DNA of 64,000 nt. It comes from Gemmatimonadaceae bacterium. Its GTDB lineage: Bacteria > Latescibacterota > UBA2968 > UBA8231. A program made the translations under genes and the position numbers. Each line of letters starts with the position of its first letter. Position 1 is the stretch's first letter. This document shows, one piece after another, positions 50,766-59,461 of this stretch. Location: positions 4,407 through 68,406 of the forward strand of contig PBSR01000019.1 in assembly GCA_002726335.1 (NCBI GenBank), written 5' to 3'. Below the pieces are notes generated by a model. That model searched no databases and was not told the origin of the DNA. It saw nothing but the letters and a program-made list of their open reading frames with translations.

Positions 50766-52733
50766 ATGCTTCGATTTGACCGCTCCCTGCTGCCGGCGGC
50801 GCAGCTTGAATTCGTCGTCATCGCCGACACGCACTACATGATCGATCCCGGCGACGCGCCCCTGGAGTTCGAGTCACGCCGCCATCAGAGCGAGCGGGGC
50901 CGCACCGCCTGGCAGATGGTGGCCGCTCTCGAGCCGGTCTTTGTCGTACACCTGGGCGACCTGGTACAGGAATTCCCCGGCCGGCCCGGTTTCGAGCGCG
51001 CCCAGCAGGAAGCTCTGGAACAGATCGATGCCGCGGGGCTGCGTCAGCTGTGCCGTTTCGTGGCCGGCAATCACGACGTCGGTGACAAACCGGATCCGAC
51101 CATGCCCACCGAGGACGTGACCACCGCCGGCCTGGCTGACTGGCAGCGGACGTTCGGTCCCTCCTGGTCGAGTTGGAACGTGGGCGGTCTGCATTTCGTC
51201 ATTCTCAATTCGCAGATTCTTAATACCGGTCTGGCCGCCGAGGCCGAGCAGCGGTCCTGGTTCGAAACGGATCTGGCGGCCAACGACGATCCCGTCGTCC
51301 TCTTCCTGCACCTGCCCCCGTTTCTGGACCACGGCGGCGAAGCCGCTCTCGGACACTATGACAACATCGCGGAGCCGGCGCGGTCCTGGCTTCTCGAGCG
51401 GGTCCGGTTGCACGACGTGTACACCGTGTTCGCCGCCCATGTACATTTTCGCTTCCTGCACTCCCTTGGTGCCGGGCGACGCTACTGGCTGTCGCCGTCG
51501 ACATCGTTCACGCGACCCGGGTACGGCCATCTGTTCACCTCGGCGGCAGCGCCCGAGCGTGGCCGCGACGACGCCGACAAGATCGGTTTCCTGTTGTGCC
51601 GCCTCGTGGATGGTCGGCTCGATGTGCACCTGGTGCGCAGCCACGGCATCGACCTCGACAGGGGCTCGATCCAGTTGACGCCGACCCCGGTCACCGCAAC
51701 GGGTCGCCTCGGTGTATCATCGGCCCACGTCCTGGCCCCGCACACCCAGATTCCCATCGCCTATCCCTCTGCCGTCCGGCAACCCGTACGCAACGACTAT
51801 CCCCTGCTTGGCCTGCTGGAACTCGGCTGTGAGCGGGTACGTGTACCGGCGGCGGATCTGTTGGATCCGGTGCAGGCCGAACGGCTCGACCTGCTGCGTG
51901 AGGAGGGTGTGCGGGTGCAGGTCACCGCTCTCGGCGAAGCCGCCGCACGCGCCTGCCTGCCGCAACTGCACGACGACGACCTGCTGGAACTGCAGCTGCC
52001 GGGCCGTCTGCTGCCCGAGATGGAAGCGGTGCGAGAGCTGGCTGCCGACGGTCGTCAGATCGTCCTCTGTCCCATCCTGCCGGGTCAGTCCGTCCCTGGG
52101 AAACAGCATCCGCGGACCCGAATCGGGTATCTGACCGGCGAGCTGGCCAGCCTTTCTGAACTGCTATCCGACCCCGGGATATCGCTGACTCCTGCCGTAC
52201 GTCTCGACGGCGATGCGCCCTGGTCAGCGGTACAGGCGTTGGGCACAGCAGACAACGCGCGGGACATCATCCTGCTGTTGGAGTTGCCCGGCGTCGATGA
52301 TGCGCGCAACGCCGTGGCCGCCGCCTTCGGCGTGGTGGCCGCCGCTGCCCTCGATGCGACGCCCCTGCTCGAGCCCCTCGTCGACCTGGACCGCACAATG
52401 GACGTCAGCAACGGCTTGCTCGACGGGCTGTGCAACCCTCGTCCGGCATTCCATGTGGCACGTCATCTTGCAGCGTGTCTGGCCGGCCATCCGTGTACAC
52501 CGTCGTTGAAGACCCGTTCTGCCGCCCGGATCGTCGATCTGGGATGGGGACGACACCTCGTGATCGTCACGGCACCGCAGCCGCTGCGACGACTTGGGGT
52601 GGTAGATCCGACACGAGTTCTCCGCCTCGTGGACGGTGTCTGGTCTGGCGTCGGCACGGACCTCGACAGAGACGCAGTCGTCGATCCAACCTGGGGACCC
52701 CTGCTGCTGACCTCGGAATCAGATGTCAGATGA
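50766..52733 (+). CDS. Calcineurin-like metallophosphoesterase with long C-terminal domain
   Basis: 655 residues. The metallophosphoesterase core (about 10-260) has FVVIADTHY (D-x-H), FVVHLGDLVQ (GD), FVAGNHDVGD (GNHD), LFLHLPPF (H), and VFAAHVHF (H-x-H). All five metal-binding motifs are present. The 390-residue C-terminal part has no family that I recognise and includes a TIM-barrel-like LLELGCERVRVPA / LELPGVDDARNAV pattern. Substrate might be a phosphorylated sugar or a nucleotide. Divergent from the sugar operon, with 114 bases between starts. Confidence 0.8.
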   Translation: MLRFDRSLLPAAQLEFVVIADTHYMIDPGDAPLEFESRRHQSERGRTAWQMVAALEPVFVVHLGDLVQEFPGRPGFERAQQEALEQIDAAGLRQLCRFVAGNHDVGDKPDPTMPTEDVTTAGLADWQRTFGPSWSSWNVGGLHFVILNSQILNTGLAAEAEQRSWFETDLAANDDPVVLFLHLPPFLDHGGEAALGHYDNIAEPARSWLLERVRLHDVYTVFAAHVHFRFLHSLGAGRRYWLSPSTSFTRPGYGHLFTSAAAPERGRDDADKIGFLLCRLVDGRLDVHLVRSHGIDLDRGSIQLTPTPVTATGRLGVSSAHVLAPHTQIPIAYPSAVRQPVRNDYPLLGLLELGCERVRVPAADLLDPVQAERLDLLREEGVRVQVTALGEAAARACLPQLHDDDLLELQLPGRLLPEMEAVRELAADGRQIVLCPILPGQSVPGKQHPRTRIGYLTGELASLSELLSDPGISLTPAVRLDGDAPWSAVQALGTADNARDIILLLELPGVDDARNAVAAAFGVVAAAALDATPLLEPLVDLDRTMDVSNGLLDGLCNPRPAFHVARHLAACLAGHPCTPSLKTRSAARIVDLGWGRHLVIVTAPQPLRRLGVVDPTRVLRLVDGVWSGVGTDLDRDAVVDPTWGPLLLTSESDVR

Positions 52734-53041
52734 GGGAATTCTTCTCCTTTTTCACGAACCCACGACAAGACGGTCCGTGACCGCGTAAGCTACACGTTTA
52801 CAGTCTCTTGCCCCGCCTGCTTGTGGTTCAGGCATTCGATTTGCGTGATCGCCGCCGTCGCATCGGGGGTTGTGTGATTCAGGCGACCGGATATCATTAG
52901 GGACTGGATGAAGTACGGCCGGGGTACCCCGGATGTAGTGAGTTGGAGTGCCCCACTCCCCCATGTGTTGTGCATTTCATCCGTCTCCCTCGTTCCCCCA
53001 CTGTTCTTCGCCCTCTCCCGGGGCCGGAACGCTGTTGAGAG
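52734..53041. other. Intergenic region downstream of the metallophosphoesterase
   Basis: About 300 bases with no confident gene. Frames exist on the minus strand across it (about 52790-53350), but the peptide has no recognisable family. The stretch at 52840-52960 is less GC-rich than its surroundings. No terminator with a T tract is evident. Confidence 0.35.
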
Positions 53042-53161
53042 ATGGAAACCATGCTGAGTCAGTCTCGCAGGACCCCATCCCGCTTTCCCGCTGTCATGCC
53101 GTGGTTGTTGTTCACCGGCGGTCTCATCCTCTTTGGACGGATCCTTCCCGCGCTGTTTTGA
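53042..53161 (+). CDS. Possible small membrane protein
   Basis: 39 codons, starting METMLSQSRR and ending in a hydrophobic helix PWLLFTGGLILFGRILPALF before TGA. A basic N-terminus followed by about 20 hydrophobic residues is typical of small single-span proteins. The second ATG (53051) has a weak purine-rich site upstream. The frame is too short for statistical support, and a shadow of the opposite strand is possible, though no confident gene lies opposite. It ends 22 bases before the ABC permease stop. Confidence 0.35.
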   Translation: METMLSQSRRTPSRFPAVMPWLLFTGGLILFGRILPALF

Positions 53162-53183
53162 GCCACACCGCCGAGAGGCGGCT

Positions 53184-53969
53184 TCAGGCAGACGCACCGG
53201 AGTAGTGGCGGACCCCCGTCTTCCAGAACCAGCGTGAGGCTGCCAGCAGGGCCGCCGCCAGCACCACCGTTCCCACCAGCCACTCGGACGACAACCGACC
53301 CACCAACGCCCCGGCGGGTACCGTGACGGCAAAGGCGACCGGTACGACAAAGGTCAGCACCGCCTGCATCCACCGCGGGTAGATCGTCACCGGCCAGCGT
53401 GCCGCGTCGTACATACTGTGGAAGATCATCAGGATGTTCTCGATGCGGACGAACCAGAACGACACCGTCGACAGCATCAGCCAGAAGCTGTAGAGGATCA
53501 CCGACCCTGCCGCCAGGCTGAGGGCGAAGCTGAGCACCTCCGGCCAGCCGGTAACACGGTCCATCCACAGCATGGCCCCGACGATGGTCAGCCCGCCGAG
53601 AACGACATCGACGAGGCGCCACACGCGCACGTAGCTGATGCTGACCAGGACCTGTGCCTCCTCCGGCTTGGTCAGGGTGAAATCGAGAGTGCCGTCCCGC
53701 ACCCCCTCGATCAGCTTCTCCATACTCGGCTGTACGACAACACCCACCATCCCTGACATCAGCATCCACACACCCATGAGCACCACCATCTCCCCCGGCT
53801 GCCAGCCGTTGAGATCGTCGGTCTGCCGGAAGACGATGAAGACGCTGAACAGGGCAAACCCCAGTTCCATCGTCGAGCGCAACAGATGGATCCAGAAGTT
53901 GGCCCGGTACTGCACCTCGTTCATCACGCCGATACGGAAGAACAACAGCAGCAGGCGCAGTGTGTTCAT
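53184..53969 (-). CDS. ABC-2-type transporter permease (second subunit)
   Basis: 261 residues with about six hydrophobic segments. The start FRIGVMNEVQYRANFWIHLLRS and the DGTLDFTLTKPEEAQVLVS segment (coupling helix region after the first helices) are typical of the ABC-2 permease family formerly called DUF990. It forms the membrane half of an exporter with the neighbouring permease, driven by the ATPase at 54788. The start follows the other permease stop by 15 bases. Substrate unknown; in other genomes such trios export lipids, polyketides or antimicrobials. Confidence 0.88.
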   Translation of the reverse strand: MNTLRLLLLFFRIGVMNEVQYRANFWIHLLRSTMELGFALFSVFIVFRQTDDLNGWQPGEMVVLMGVWMLMSGMVGVVVQPSMEKLIEGVRDGTLDFTLTKPEEAQVLVSISYVRVWRLVDVVLGGLTIVGAMLWMDRVTGWPEVLSFALSLAAGSVILYSFWLMLSTVSFWFVRIENILMIFHSMYDAARWPVTIYPRWMQAVLTFVVPVAFAVTVPAGALVGRLSSEWLVGTVVLAAALLAASRWFWKTGVRHYSGASA

Positions 53970-53984
53970 ACCCGGCGAGCCGAC

Positions 53985-54791
53985 TTACGCGCCCACAGCG
54001 GAGTAACGGGCGGCGGCTCGCCGCCATACCAACTGTATGACGCCGAAACCGACAGCGATCCACACCGCCTGCATGGTGAAACCGTGGAACGCCTCGTCCG
54101 GTGTCAGGCGACCCAGAAGCAGTTCCACGGGAAAGGAGACCATCCAGGGAAAGGGACTCCAGGCCGCGATACTCTGCACGACGCCGGGCATCCAGTCCAG
54201 TGGCGCCAGGCTGCCGGTCAGGATCATGACGAACCCCATATAGAGCTCGTTGAGGCCGGAGGTGTCCGTGATCCAGAACGCCAGCAGCGCCACGGCCCAT
54301 TCGAAGAAGAAACGCGCCAGGAAAGCCAGCAGCAGCGCCGGGGCAAAGACCAGTGCCGACCACAGTGGCGGGTCTAGAGTGGGCTTGAAATGGCAGGCGA
54401 GCAGGCCGGTCACCGGCAGCATGACGGCAAGGGTGAGAAACTTGTAGGCCGCGTTCTGCAACACGTCCCGATGCCAGGGATGCAGGGGCTGCACGAGGAT
54501 CGAGTTGAAGAATCCCGAACGCACGCGCCAGCCCATCTCGTACATGTGCCACGTGAAGGTCACGTGGTTGACGACCATGATGGCGAGGAAGTAGGCGGCG
54601 ATGGCGCCGGCATCGTAGTCGCCGACGCTGCCTCCCTTCGACTCGGCCACGGTCAGCCACACGATCATGTGAATCACCGGCCACAGCACCAGTCCGAGAA
54701 GCCAGATGACGACGGCGGCGCGGTACTGAAACATGACCGACAGTTCCAGACCGAAGAGCGTCCGGTAGATGTCACCGAAGCTCCGGATCAC
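53985..54791 (-). CDS. ABC-2-type transporter permease (first subunit)
   Basis: 268 residues, about six transmembrane segments. Start MIRSFGDIYRTLFGLELSVMFQYRAAVVIWLLG in two pieces matches the DUF990-type permeases; RSGFFNSILVQPLHPWHRDVL is the equivalent of the coupling segment in the partner. The two permeases share this order and probably form a heterodimer. The start overlaps the ATPase stop by four bases (ATGA-type). Several charged or polar residues in helices (ESKGG, WHMYEMGW) may line the path. Confidence 0.88.
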   Translation of the reverse strand: MIRSFGDIYRTLFGLELSVMFQYRAAVVIWLLGLVLWPVIHMIVWLTVAESKGGSVGDYDAGAIAAYFLAIMVVNHVTFTWHMYEMGWRVRSGFFNSILVQPLHPWHRDVLQNAAYKFLTLAVMLPVTGLLACHFKPTLDPPLWSALVFAPALLLAFLARFFFEWAVALLAFWITDTSGLNELYMGFVMILTGSLAPLDWMPGVVQSIAAWSPFPWMVSFPVELLLGRLTPDEAFHGFTMQAVWIAVGFGVIQLVWRRAAARYSAVGA

Positions 54792-55765
54792 GTCGCCGCC
54801 TCCTGGCTGAAAACCTGCTCGATCACCTCCTCGATGGGAGGCTCTTCCACCGTCAGGTCGACCACGGGCAGGTCGGCCAGCAACCGACCGGTGACGCGCG
54901 CCGTATCCTCTTTGGGCACCAGCAGGGTCGCCCGGTTGCCTTCTACATTGACGGTACTGCTGTAAGCGCTCAGGTCGAATCCCTCGCCTTCGAGATCGAC
55001 CACGATCGTCTTGTGTGGTGAGAACCGCTGCACGAGATCGGCCAACGCCCCGTCGAACAGCAGCTGGCCGTGATGGATGACGACGACACGTTCACACAGC
55101 GCTTCGACATCCGCCATGTAATGGCTGGTGAGCAGTACCGTGGCACCCACCCGCTGGTTGTAGTCGGCGATGAAGGCCCGGATGCGCCGCTGCATGGTCA
55201 CGTCGAGGCCCAGGGTTGGCTCGTCGAGAAACAGAATCTGTGGCCGGTGCAGCAGGGCGGCGGCAATCTCGCATTTCATCCGTTCGCCCAGCGACAGGTT
55301 GCGTGTCGGCTTGCGCAACAGGTCACCGAGGTCGAGCAGCTCGGACAGTTCGTCGACTGTGCGGGCAAACTCCGGCCGCGGCAGCCGGTAGATGGCCCGA
55401 TTGCGCTCGAAGGAATCGGCCACGGGCAGGTCCCAGACCAGCTGGTTGCGATTGCCCATGACCAGCGTGATCTGCCGCAGAAACTCACGTTGGCGACGAA
55501 ACGGTTCATAGTCCAGAACGCGCACCCGGCCGCCGGAGGGATTGAGCAGACCGGAAAGCATCTTCAACGTCGTCGTCTTGCCGGCACCGTTGGGACCGAG
55601 AAACCCCACGACTTCGCCGGGCGCCACATCGAAGGAAACCGTCTTCACGGCCTCCACGTCCCGCGTGCGACGGTGGAACAGGCTCTTGGCGGCATTCAGC
55701 AGACCGGGGTCGCGCTCGGGTACGCGATAGGTCTTCGACAGGGCATCACAGTGCAGGGCAGGCAT
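54788..55765 (-). CDS. ABC transporter ATP-binding protein
   Basis: 325 residues from the ATG at 55765 (MPALHCDALSKTYRVP); the longer frame is not conserved. Walker A is FLGPNGAGKTTTLKM (about 55-69), the Q-loop lies near VMGNRNQLVWDLP, the signature motif is NLSLGERMKCEIAAALL (about 155-171), Walker B is ILFLDEPTLGLD, and the switch His is LLTSHYMADVEALC. A C-terminal regulatory region of about 80 residues follows. This is the power unit for the two ABC-2 permeases downstream, forming an ATPase-permease-permease operon. The ribosome binding site is not evident. Confidence 0.93.
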   Translation of the reverse strand: MPALHCDALSKTYRVPERDPGLLNAAKSLFHRRTRDVEAVKTVSFDVAPGEVVGFLGPNGAGKTTTLKMLSGLLNPSGGRVRVLDYEPFRRQREFLRQITLVMGNRNQLVWDLPVADSFERNRAIYRLPRPEFARTVDELSELLDLGDLLRKPTRNLSLGERMKCEIAAALLHRPQILFLDEPTLGLDVTMQRRIRAFIADYNQRVGATVLLTSHYMADVEALCERVVVIHHGQLLFDGALADLVQRFSPHKTIVVDLEGEGFDLSAYSSTVNVEGNRATLLVPKEDTARVTGRLLADLPVVDLTVEEPPIEEVIEQVFSQEAAT

Positions 55766-55797
55766 GCCAGTGATCTTCGGTGCGGGGTGCGGCGGCG

Positions 55798-57378
55798 TCA
55801 AAGGCCGAGATCTGACAGCAGCACCTGGGCGGCGTTGTACCCGGGCAGTCCCGTCACGTTCCCCGACGGATGACAACACGAACCACACAGATAGAGACCG
55901 TCCAGGTGACCGCGGTAGTGGCCTGCCCCCGGGAACGGTCGATCATAGCCCACCTGGCCGTGTCCCAGGCTGCCCACCAGCAGATCGGCGTCCTGCATGT
56001 TCGGCAGCAGCGCAGGGATCTCGTGCACCGGGCGAATGAGGGACTGACGCACGGTGCCCTGAAGGTTGGGGGCGTACTCCTGCCAGCGCGCCAGCATGCG
56101 TCGGCCGTGTATCTCTGCCTCTGCGTCCCAGTTGCCGGGGCTGCCGCCCAGCCGATAGGGAACCTTCTCCCACATGAATGCCGTGTGTCCCCCAACCGGT
56201 GCCTGTGTCCCATCGAACTGTGTAGGACAACTGCCCCACATCACTGTCGGCGGGATCCTGCCTTGTTCGTGGGACCGGACCATCTCGTCGAAATCCTCCA
56301 CCGACTCCAGTCCCAGAAGTACCATGAAAGCATTCTCGAGCTCGGGATGTTGTTCGGTGGCGGTGTATCGTGGGGCTTCGTCGAGGTTGAGATAGAGTCC
56401 GAACAGCGGCGCCAGCAGATTGTAGCGAAACGCCGCCGCTGCCTCACGCCACGGGCCGGGCAGGTAGGCGGCATCGATGAGGTCGATGAACGTCTGCTGC
56501 GGATTCAGACCCGAGACGACGAACTGTCGTGCCTTGATCCGTTCTCCTGCCGTCGTCTCCACCCCGGTGACACGGTCTTGCCCGTCGGGGCCGCGCTCGA
56601 CGAGGATGCAGGCCGGGGTAACTCCTGTGCGAACGGCTCCCCCCGCCTCCCTGATCGAGGCCGTGAGCGCTTCGGCCAGTCGAGCCGAGCCGCCGACACA
56701 CATCTGCGCCTTGCCATCGGCGGCCAGCAGCGCCGGGATGTGATGGCCGAACCCGGTGGCTCGCAGGTCGACTTCGCGCAGACCATTGAAGAACAGCAGA
56801 CCGGCCTGAACCGCGGGATGCTCGAATTCGCGCAGGACGAAGTCGCGCGGAGACATCCTGCTGGTCTCCAGCAGCAGGCGGCCGGCTGGTGTCTGTTGCA
56901 GGCGTTGCGTGCGTTCCGGCGACGGCACTGGGGGCGCCTGCGCTTCGGGCACGAGGATGTCCCGGACCACGGGCAGGAAGGCCTGCCGCCAGCGCCGCAG
57001 AGTCTCGGCATCGCGCTGGCTGAGTCGGGCGAAAGAGTCTGCGGTGCGCTCGAAGTCGGTCCACCATTCCAGCACCCCCGCACCGTCCGGCAGCAGCATG
57101 GCGACATTGAGATCGGGCTCGATGTAGCGGGCGCCGTGCCGCTCCAGGTCGAGATCGGTGTACCAGGGCTGCTGGGTCAGACCCCGGTGATAGAAGGAGT
57201 GTGTATTGTGCCGGAAGCCGGACCCGGCGGGCCATTGCTCGGTGCACAGCCCGCCGCCGGCGACATCGTTGCACTCCAGGCTGAGCACGCGCAGACCGGC
57301 TCGACACAGATAGGCCTGCAACACCAGGCTGTTGTGCCCCGACCCGAGAATGATGCCGTCGTAGTCGTCCTCTGACAT
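55798..57378 (-). CDS. FAD-dependent oxidoreductase of the phytoene desaturase/carotenoid type
   Basis: 526 residues from the ATG at 57378. The N-terminal dinucleotide-binding fold is GIILGSGHNSLVLQAYL (G-x-G-x-x-S variant, about 8-24), followed by ECNDVAGGGLCTEQWP. The middle shows FGHHIPALLAADGKAQMCVGG and a substrate-binding region; the C-terminal FAD motif is GLYLCGSCCHPSGNVTGLPGYNAAQVLL. The pattern fits the CrtI-like/amine-oxidase superfamily (PYR/pyridine nucleotide disulfide oxidoreductase-like 'NAD(P)/FAD-dependent oxidoreductase'). No carotenoid genes are near, so the substrate is open. The start is 144 bases from the divergent porin. Confidence 0.85.
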   Translation of the reverse strand: MSEDDYDGIILGSGHNSLVLQAYLCRAGLRVLSLECNDVAGGGLCTEQWPAGSGFRHNTHSFYHRGLTQQPWYTDLDLERHGARYIEPDLNVAMLLPDGAGVLEWWTDFERTADSFARLSQRDAETLRRWRQAFLPVVRDILVPEAQAPPVPSPERTQRLQQTPAGRLLLETSRMSPRDFVLREFEHPAVQAGLLFFNGLREVDLRATGFGHHIPALLAADGKAQMCVGGSARLAEALTASIREAGGAVRTGVTPACILVERGPDGQDRVTGVETTAGERIKARQFVVSGLNPQQTFIDLIDAAYLPGPWREAAAAFRYNLLAPLFGLYLNLDEAPRYTATEQHPELENAFMVLLGLESVEDFDEMVRSHEQGRIPPTVMWGSCPTQFDGTQAPVGGHTAFMWEKVPYRLGGSPGNWDAEAEIHGRRMLARWQEYAPNLQGTVRQSLIRPVHEIPALLPNMQDADLLVGSLGHGQVGYDRPFPGAGHYRGHLDGLYLCGSCCHPSGNVTGLPGYNAAQVLLSDLGL

Positions 57379-57521
57379 GGCCGTCAAGCTACCTACATGG
57401 CCCTGTGGCGCAAACACTTGTAGGGTTGCCCACCAGGGCACTGCCGACCTTATTCATCTTCAGTTTCCGAATGTGACCGATTCACAGCCGAGCGGCTTCG
57501 TCGCCGCTACTTTTGATCGGT

Positions 57522-58781
57522 ATGACCATGTACGGTGCAAAACTCCTGGCCCTGGCGGTCCTGGGCCTGTCCCTCGCTCTGTGTCGGACCAACCAGGCCG
57601 TCGCCCAGGCGGGAGAGGGTGTCGAGGTCTACTCCTACGGCACGGTGGATCTGCAGTTGTCGTCCAGCTCGGGGCGCGCCCTGGCCGTCAACCGGCAACG
57701 ACGTGGCAACTCCCCCTTCAGTCATATCAACCTCAGTCTCTTCACCGACATCGTCGCCAGCGACCGCCTCACCGTGTTCAACCATCTTGTGGTCGATCCC
57801 TCGGCGCGAGCCTCGCTCAACTCTTTCCTGCGAACCTGGGCCCGCTACACCGCCGTGGTCCGCGACGGTTTTGACCTGCATCTGCAGTTCGGCAAGATCC
57901 CCACCCCATTCGGGCACTTCACCGAGCGCTCCTACACCGACAGCAATCCCGTCCTCGGGTATCCGTTGATGTATCACTACTCCTCCTCCCTGCGCAGCAA
58001 TCAGCTGCCGGCGGACAATGCCGATCTGCTCCTGCACCGGGGTCAGGGAACGCCGGATGTCTTCACCGGGTACGAGGGGGGTGGCGCCAGCAGCGCCTTC
58101 TCCGGTCTGCCCATGGTCTACGACTCCTGTTGGGACTTTGGCGGCAACATCATCGGCTCTGTGTGGCGTTTCGAGTATCTGTTCGCCGTGACCCAGGGTT
58201 CGTTATCCGACCCGAAGGCGAACGCATCAGACAACAATGATGGCCGGCAACTGGCGGCCCGCTTGGGATTCGTCCCCTTCACCGGCCTGCTGCTGCGCAC
58301 GTCCTGGGCCCGGGCCCCATACCTGGACCACGCCGTGGCCGAGGGCCTGGCCCCGGGCGATGAGGTGGAGGACTTCGTGCAGGAGATCGTCGGTGTGTCG
58401 GCCGAATACGAGTGGCGGCATCTGTCCCTGATCGGTGAGTGGGCGGCCAATCGATGGGAATCGCCCAACATCGTCGATGCCGGTGGTAGCCGACGTGACC
58501 TCACAGTGAACGGATTCTATTTGGAGGGGCGCTACAAACTGCGGCCCGGCTGGTTTGCCGGTGGGCGTTACAGTGGGCTGCGTTACGGAACGATCGGCGA
58601 CGGCGGTCCCAGCGACAGGGGGGTCAACTGGGATTGGGATGTGGACCGCTACGAATTCGGCACCGGCTACTGGTTCACCGACGAGATCCTCGTCAAGGTC
58701 ACAGCCCAGGTGAATGCCATCGACGATAGCGGTGACGACGACGACAGCATCCTCGGCTCGCAGCTGACGGTTCGCTTCTGA
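57522..58781 (+). CDS. Outer-membrane porin-like beta-barrel protein
   Basis: 419 residues from the ATG at 57522; an earlier TTG at 57513 and another ATG at 57528 are alternatives. A signal peptide (AKLLALAVLGLSLALC, cleavage near AVAQAG) is followed by many amphipathic strands of about ten residues with alternating polarity. The last residues are SQLTVRF, ending in Phe, the signal for outer-membrane assembly. An Asp-rich loop DDSGDDDDS lies just before the last strand. FGKIPTPFGHFTERSY recalls phosphate-selective (OprP/OprO-like) porins. The stop overlaps the next gene's start (TGATG), so it is translated together with the copper-site protein. Confidence 0.8.
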   Translation: MTMYGAKLLALAVLGLSLALCRTNQAVAQAGEGVEVYSYGTVDLQLSSSSGRALAVNRQRRGNSPFSHINLSLFTDIVASDRLTVFNHLVVDPSARASLNSFLRTWARYTAVVRDGFDLHLQFGKIPTPFGHFTERSYTDSNPVLGYPLMYHYSSSLRSNQLPADNADLLLHRGQGTPDVFTGYEGGGASSAFSGLPMVYDSCWDFGGNIIGSVWRFEYLFAVTQGSLSDPKANASDNNDGRQLAARLGFVPFTGLLLRTSWARAPYLDHAVAEGLAPGDEVEDFVQEIVGVSAEYEWRHLSLIGEWAANRWESPNIVDAGGSRRDLTVNGFYLEGRYKLRPGWFAGGRYSGLRYGTIGDGGPSDRGVNWDWDVDRYEFGTGYWFTDEILVKVTAQVNAIDDSGDDDDSILGSQLTVRF

Positions 58782-59461
58782 TGGCCCGGCGCCGATGGCG
58801 AGTCGTGACCGGGCTCTGCGCTGTCGGGTTCTACCTTGCCAGCACCGCCGCTGCCGATGCTGGCGGCACGATCACGGGCACTGTGTCGGTGAGCCTGCCA
58901 CAGCGAGGCGAGCGTCCCCCACGATACTATCGTGGTGCCTACCGCGCTTCCCATACTTACGAGGCGCCATCGGCACCGGTACAGAGTGTCGTCGTTTACC
59001 TGGAGGACCTGCCGACACTGGGCGACGGCTGGACGATCCCCGCTGAACCGGCGTTGATGCGTCAGCACCACGACCGCTTCGTGCCCCGCGTCCTGCCGGT
59101 GTTGCGGGGGCGTACCGTGTCCTTCCCGAACGACGACAACTACTACCACAACGTCTTTTCCGTCGTCGCCGGAGATCGCTTTGACCTGGGCCGCTTTGGG
59201 CAGGGCGACACGCGCCTGCAGGTCTTTGCCGATCCCGCCGTCGTCGTCGTACGCTGCGAGATCCACCCCGGGATGAAAGCCTTCATCCTCGTGCGCCAAA
59301 ACCCGGCATTCACCGTACCCGATGCCAGTGGCCACTTCCAGCTGCGTGACGTTCCTGCCGGCACCTGGTCCCTCGTGGCCTGGCATCCGACACGTGCCAA
59401 CCTGCGCCGCACCGTCACCGCCACCGACGGCAAGTCCGCCACACTCGAACTCTCTTTCTGA
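58781..59461 (+). CDS. Exported cupredoxin-like protein
   Basis: 226 residues. A signal peptide (MARRRWRVVTGLCAVGFYLA, cleavage near AAADAG) predicts export. The central region has a type 1 copper-like arrangement: His in NDDNYYHNVFSV, then C-E-I-H-P-G-M in VVVRCEIHPGMKAFILV, giving Cys, His and Met ligands. The C-terminal 60 residues (FTVPDASGHFQLRDVPAGT) resemble a carboxypeptidase-regulatory-like beta-sandwich. It may carry electrons or bind copper in the periplasm. The ATG overlaps the porin stop; its TGA overlaps the start of the histidine kinase gene (TGATG). Confidence 0.8.
   Translation: MARRRWRVVTGLCAVGFYLASTAAADAGGTITGTVSVSLPQRGERPPRYYRGAYRASHTYEAPSAPVQSVVVYLEDLPTLGDGWTIPAEPALMRQHHDRFVPRVLPVLRGRTVSFPNDDNYYHNVFSVVAGDRFDLGRFGQGDTRLQVFADPAVVVVRCEIHPGMKAFILVRQNPAFTVPDASGHFQLRDVPAGTWSLVAWHPTRANLRRTVTATDGKSATLELSF

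Noticed and set aside
53168..53181. Small hairpin CCGCC-GAGA-GGCGG as a terminator
   Set aside because: The stem has only five pairs and no T tract on either strand.
52790..53350. Minus-strand open frame in the gap downstream of the metallophosphoesterase
   Set aside because: The peptide has no recognisable family, overlaps the ABC permease end and reads like random Arg/Ser/Pro-rich translation. A transposase remnant was considered but no motif supports it.
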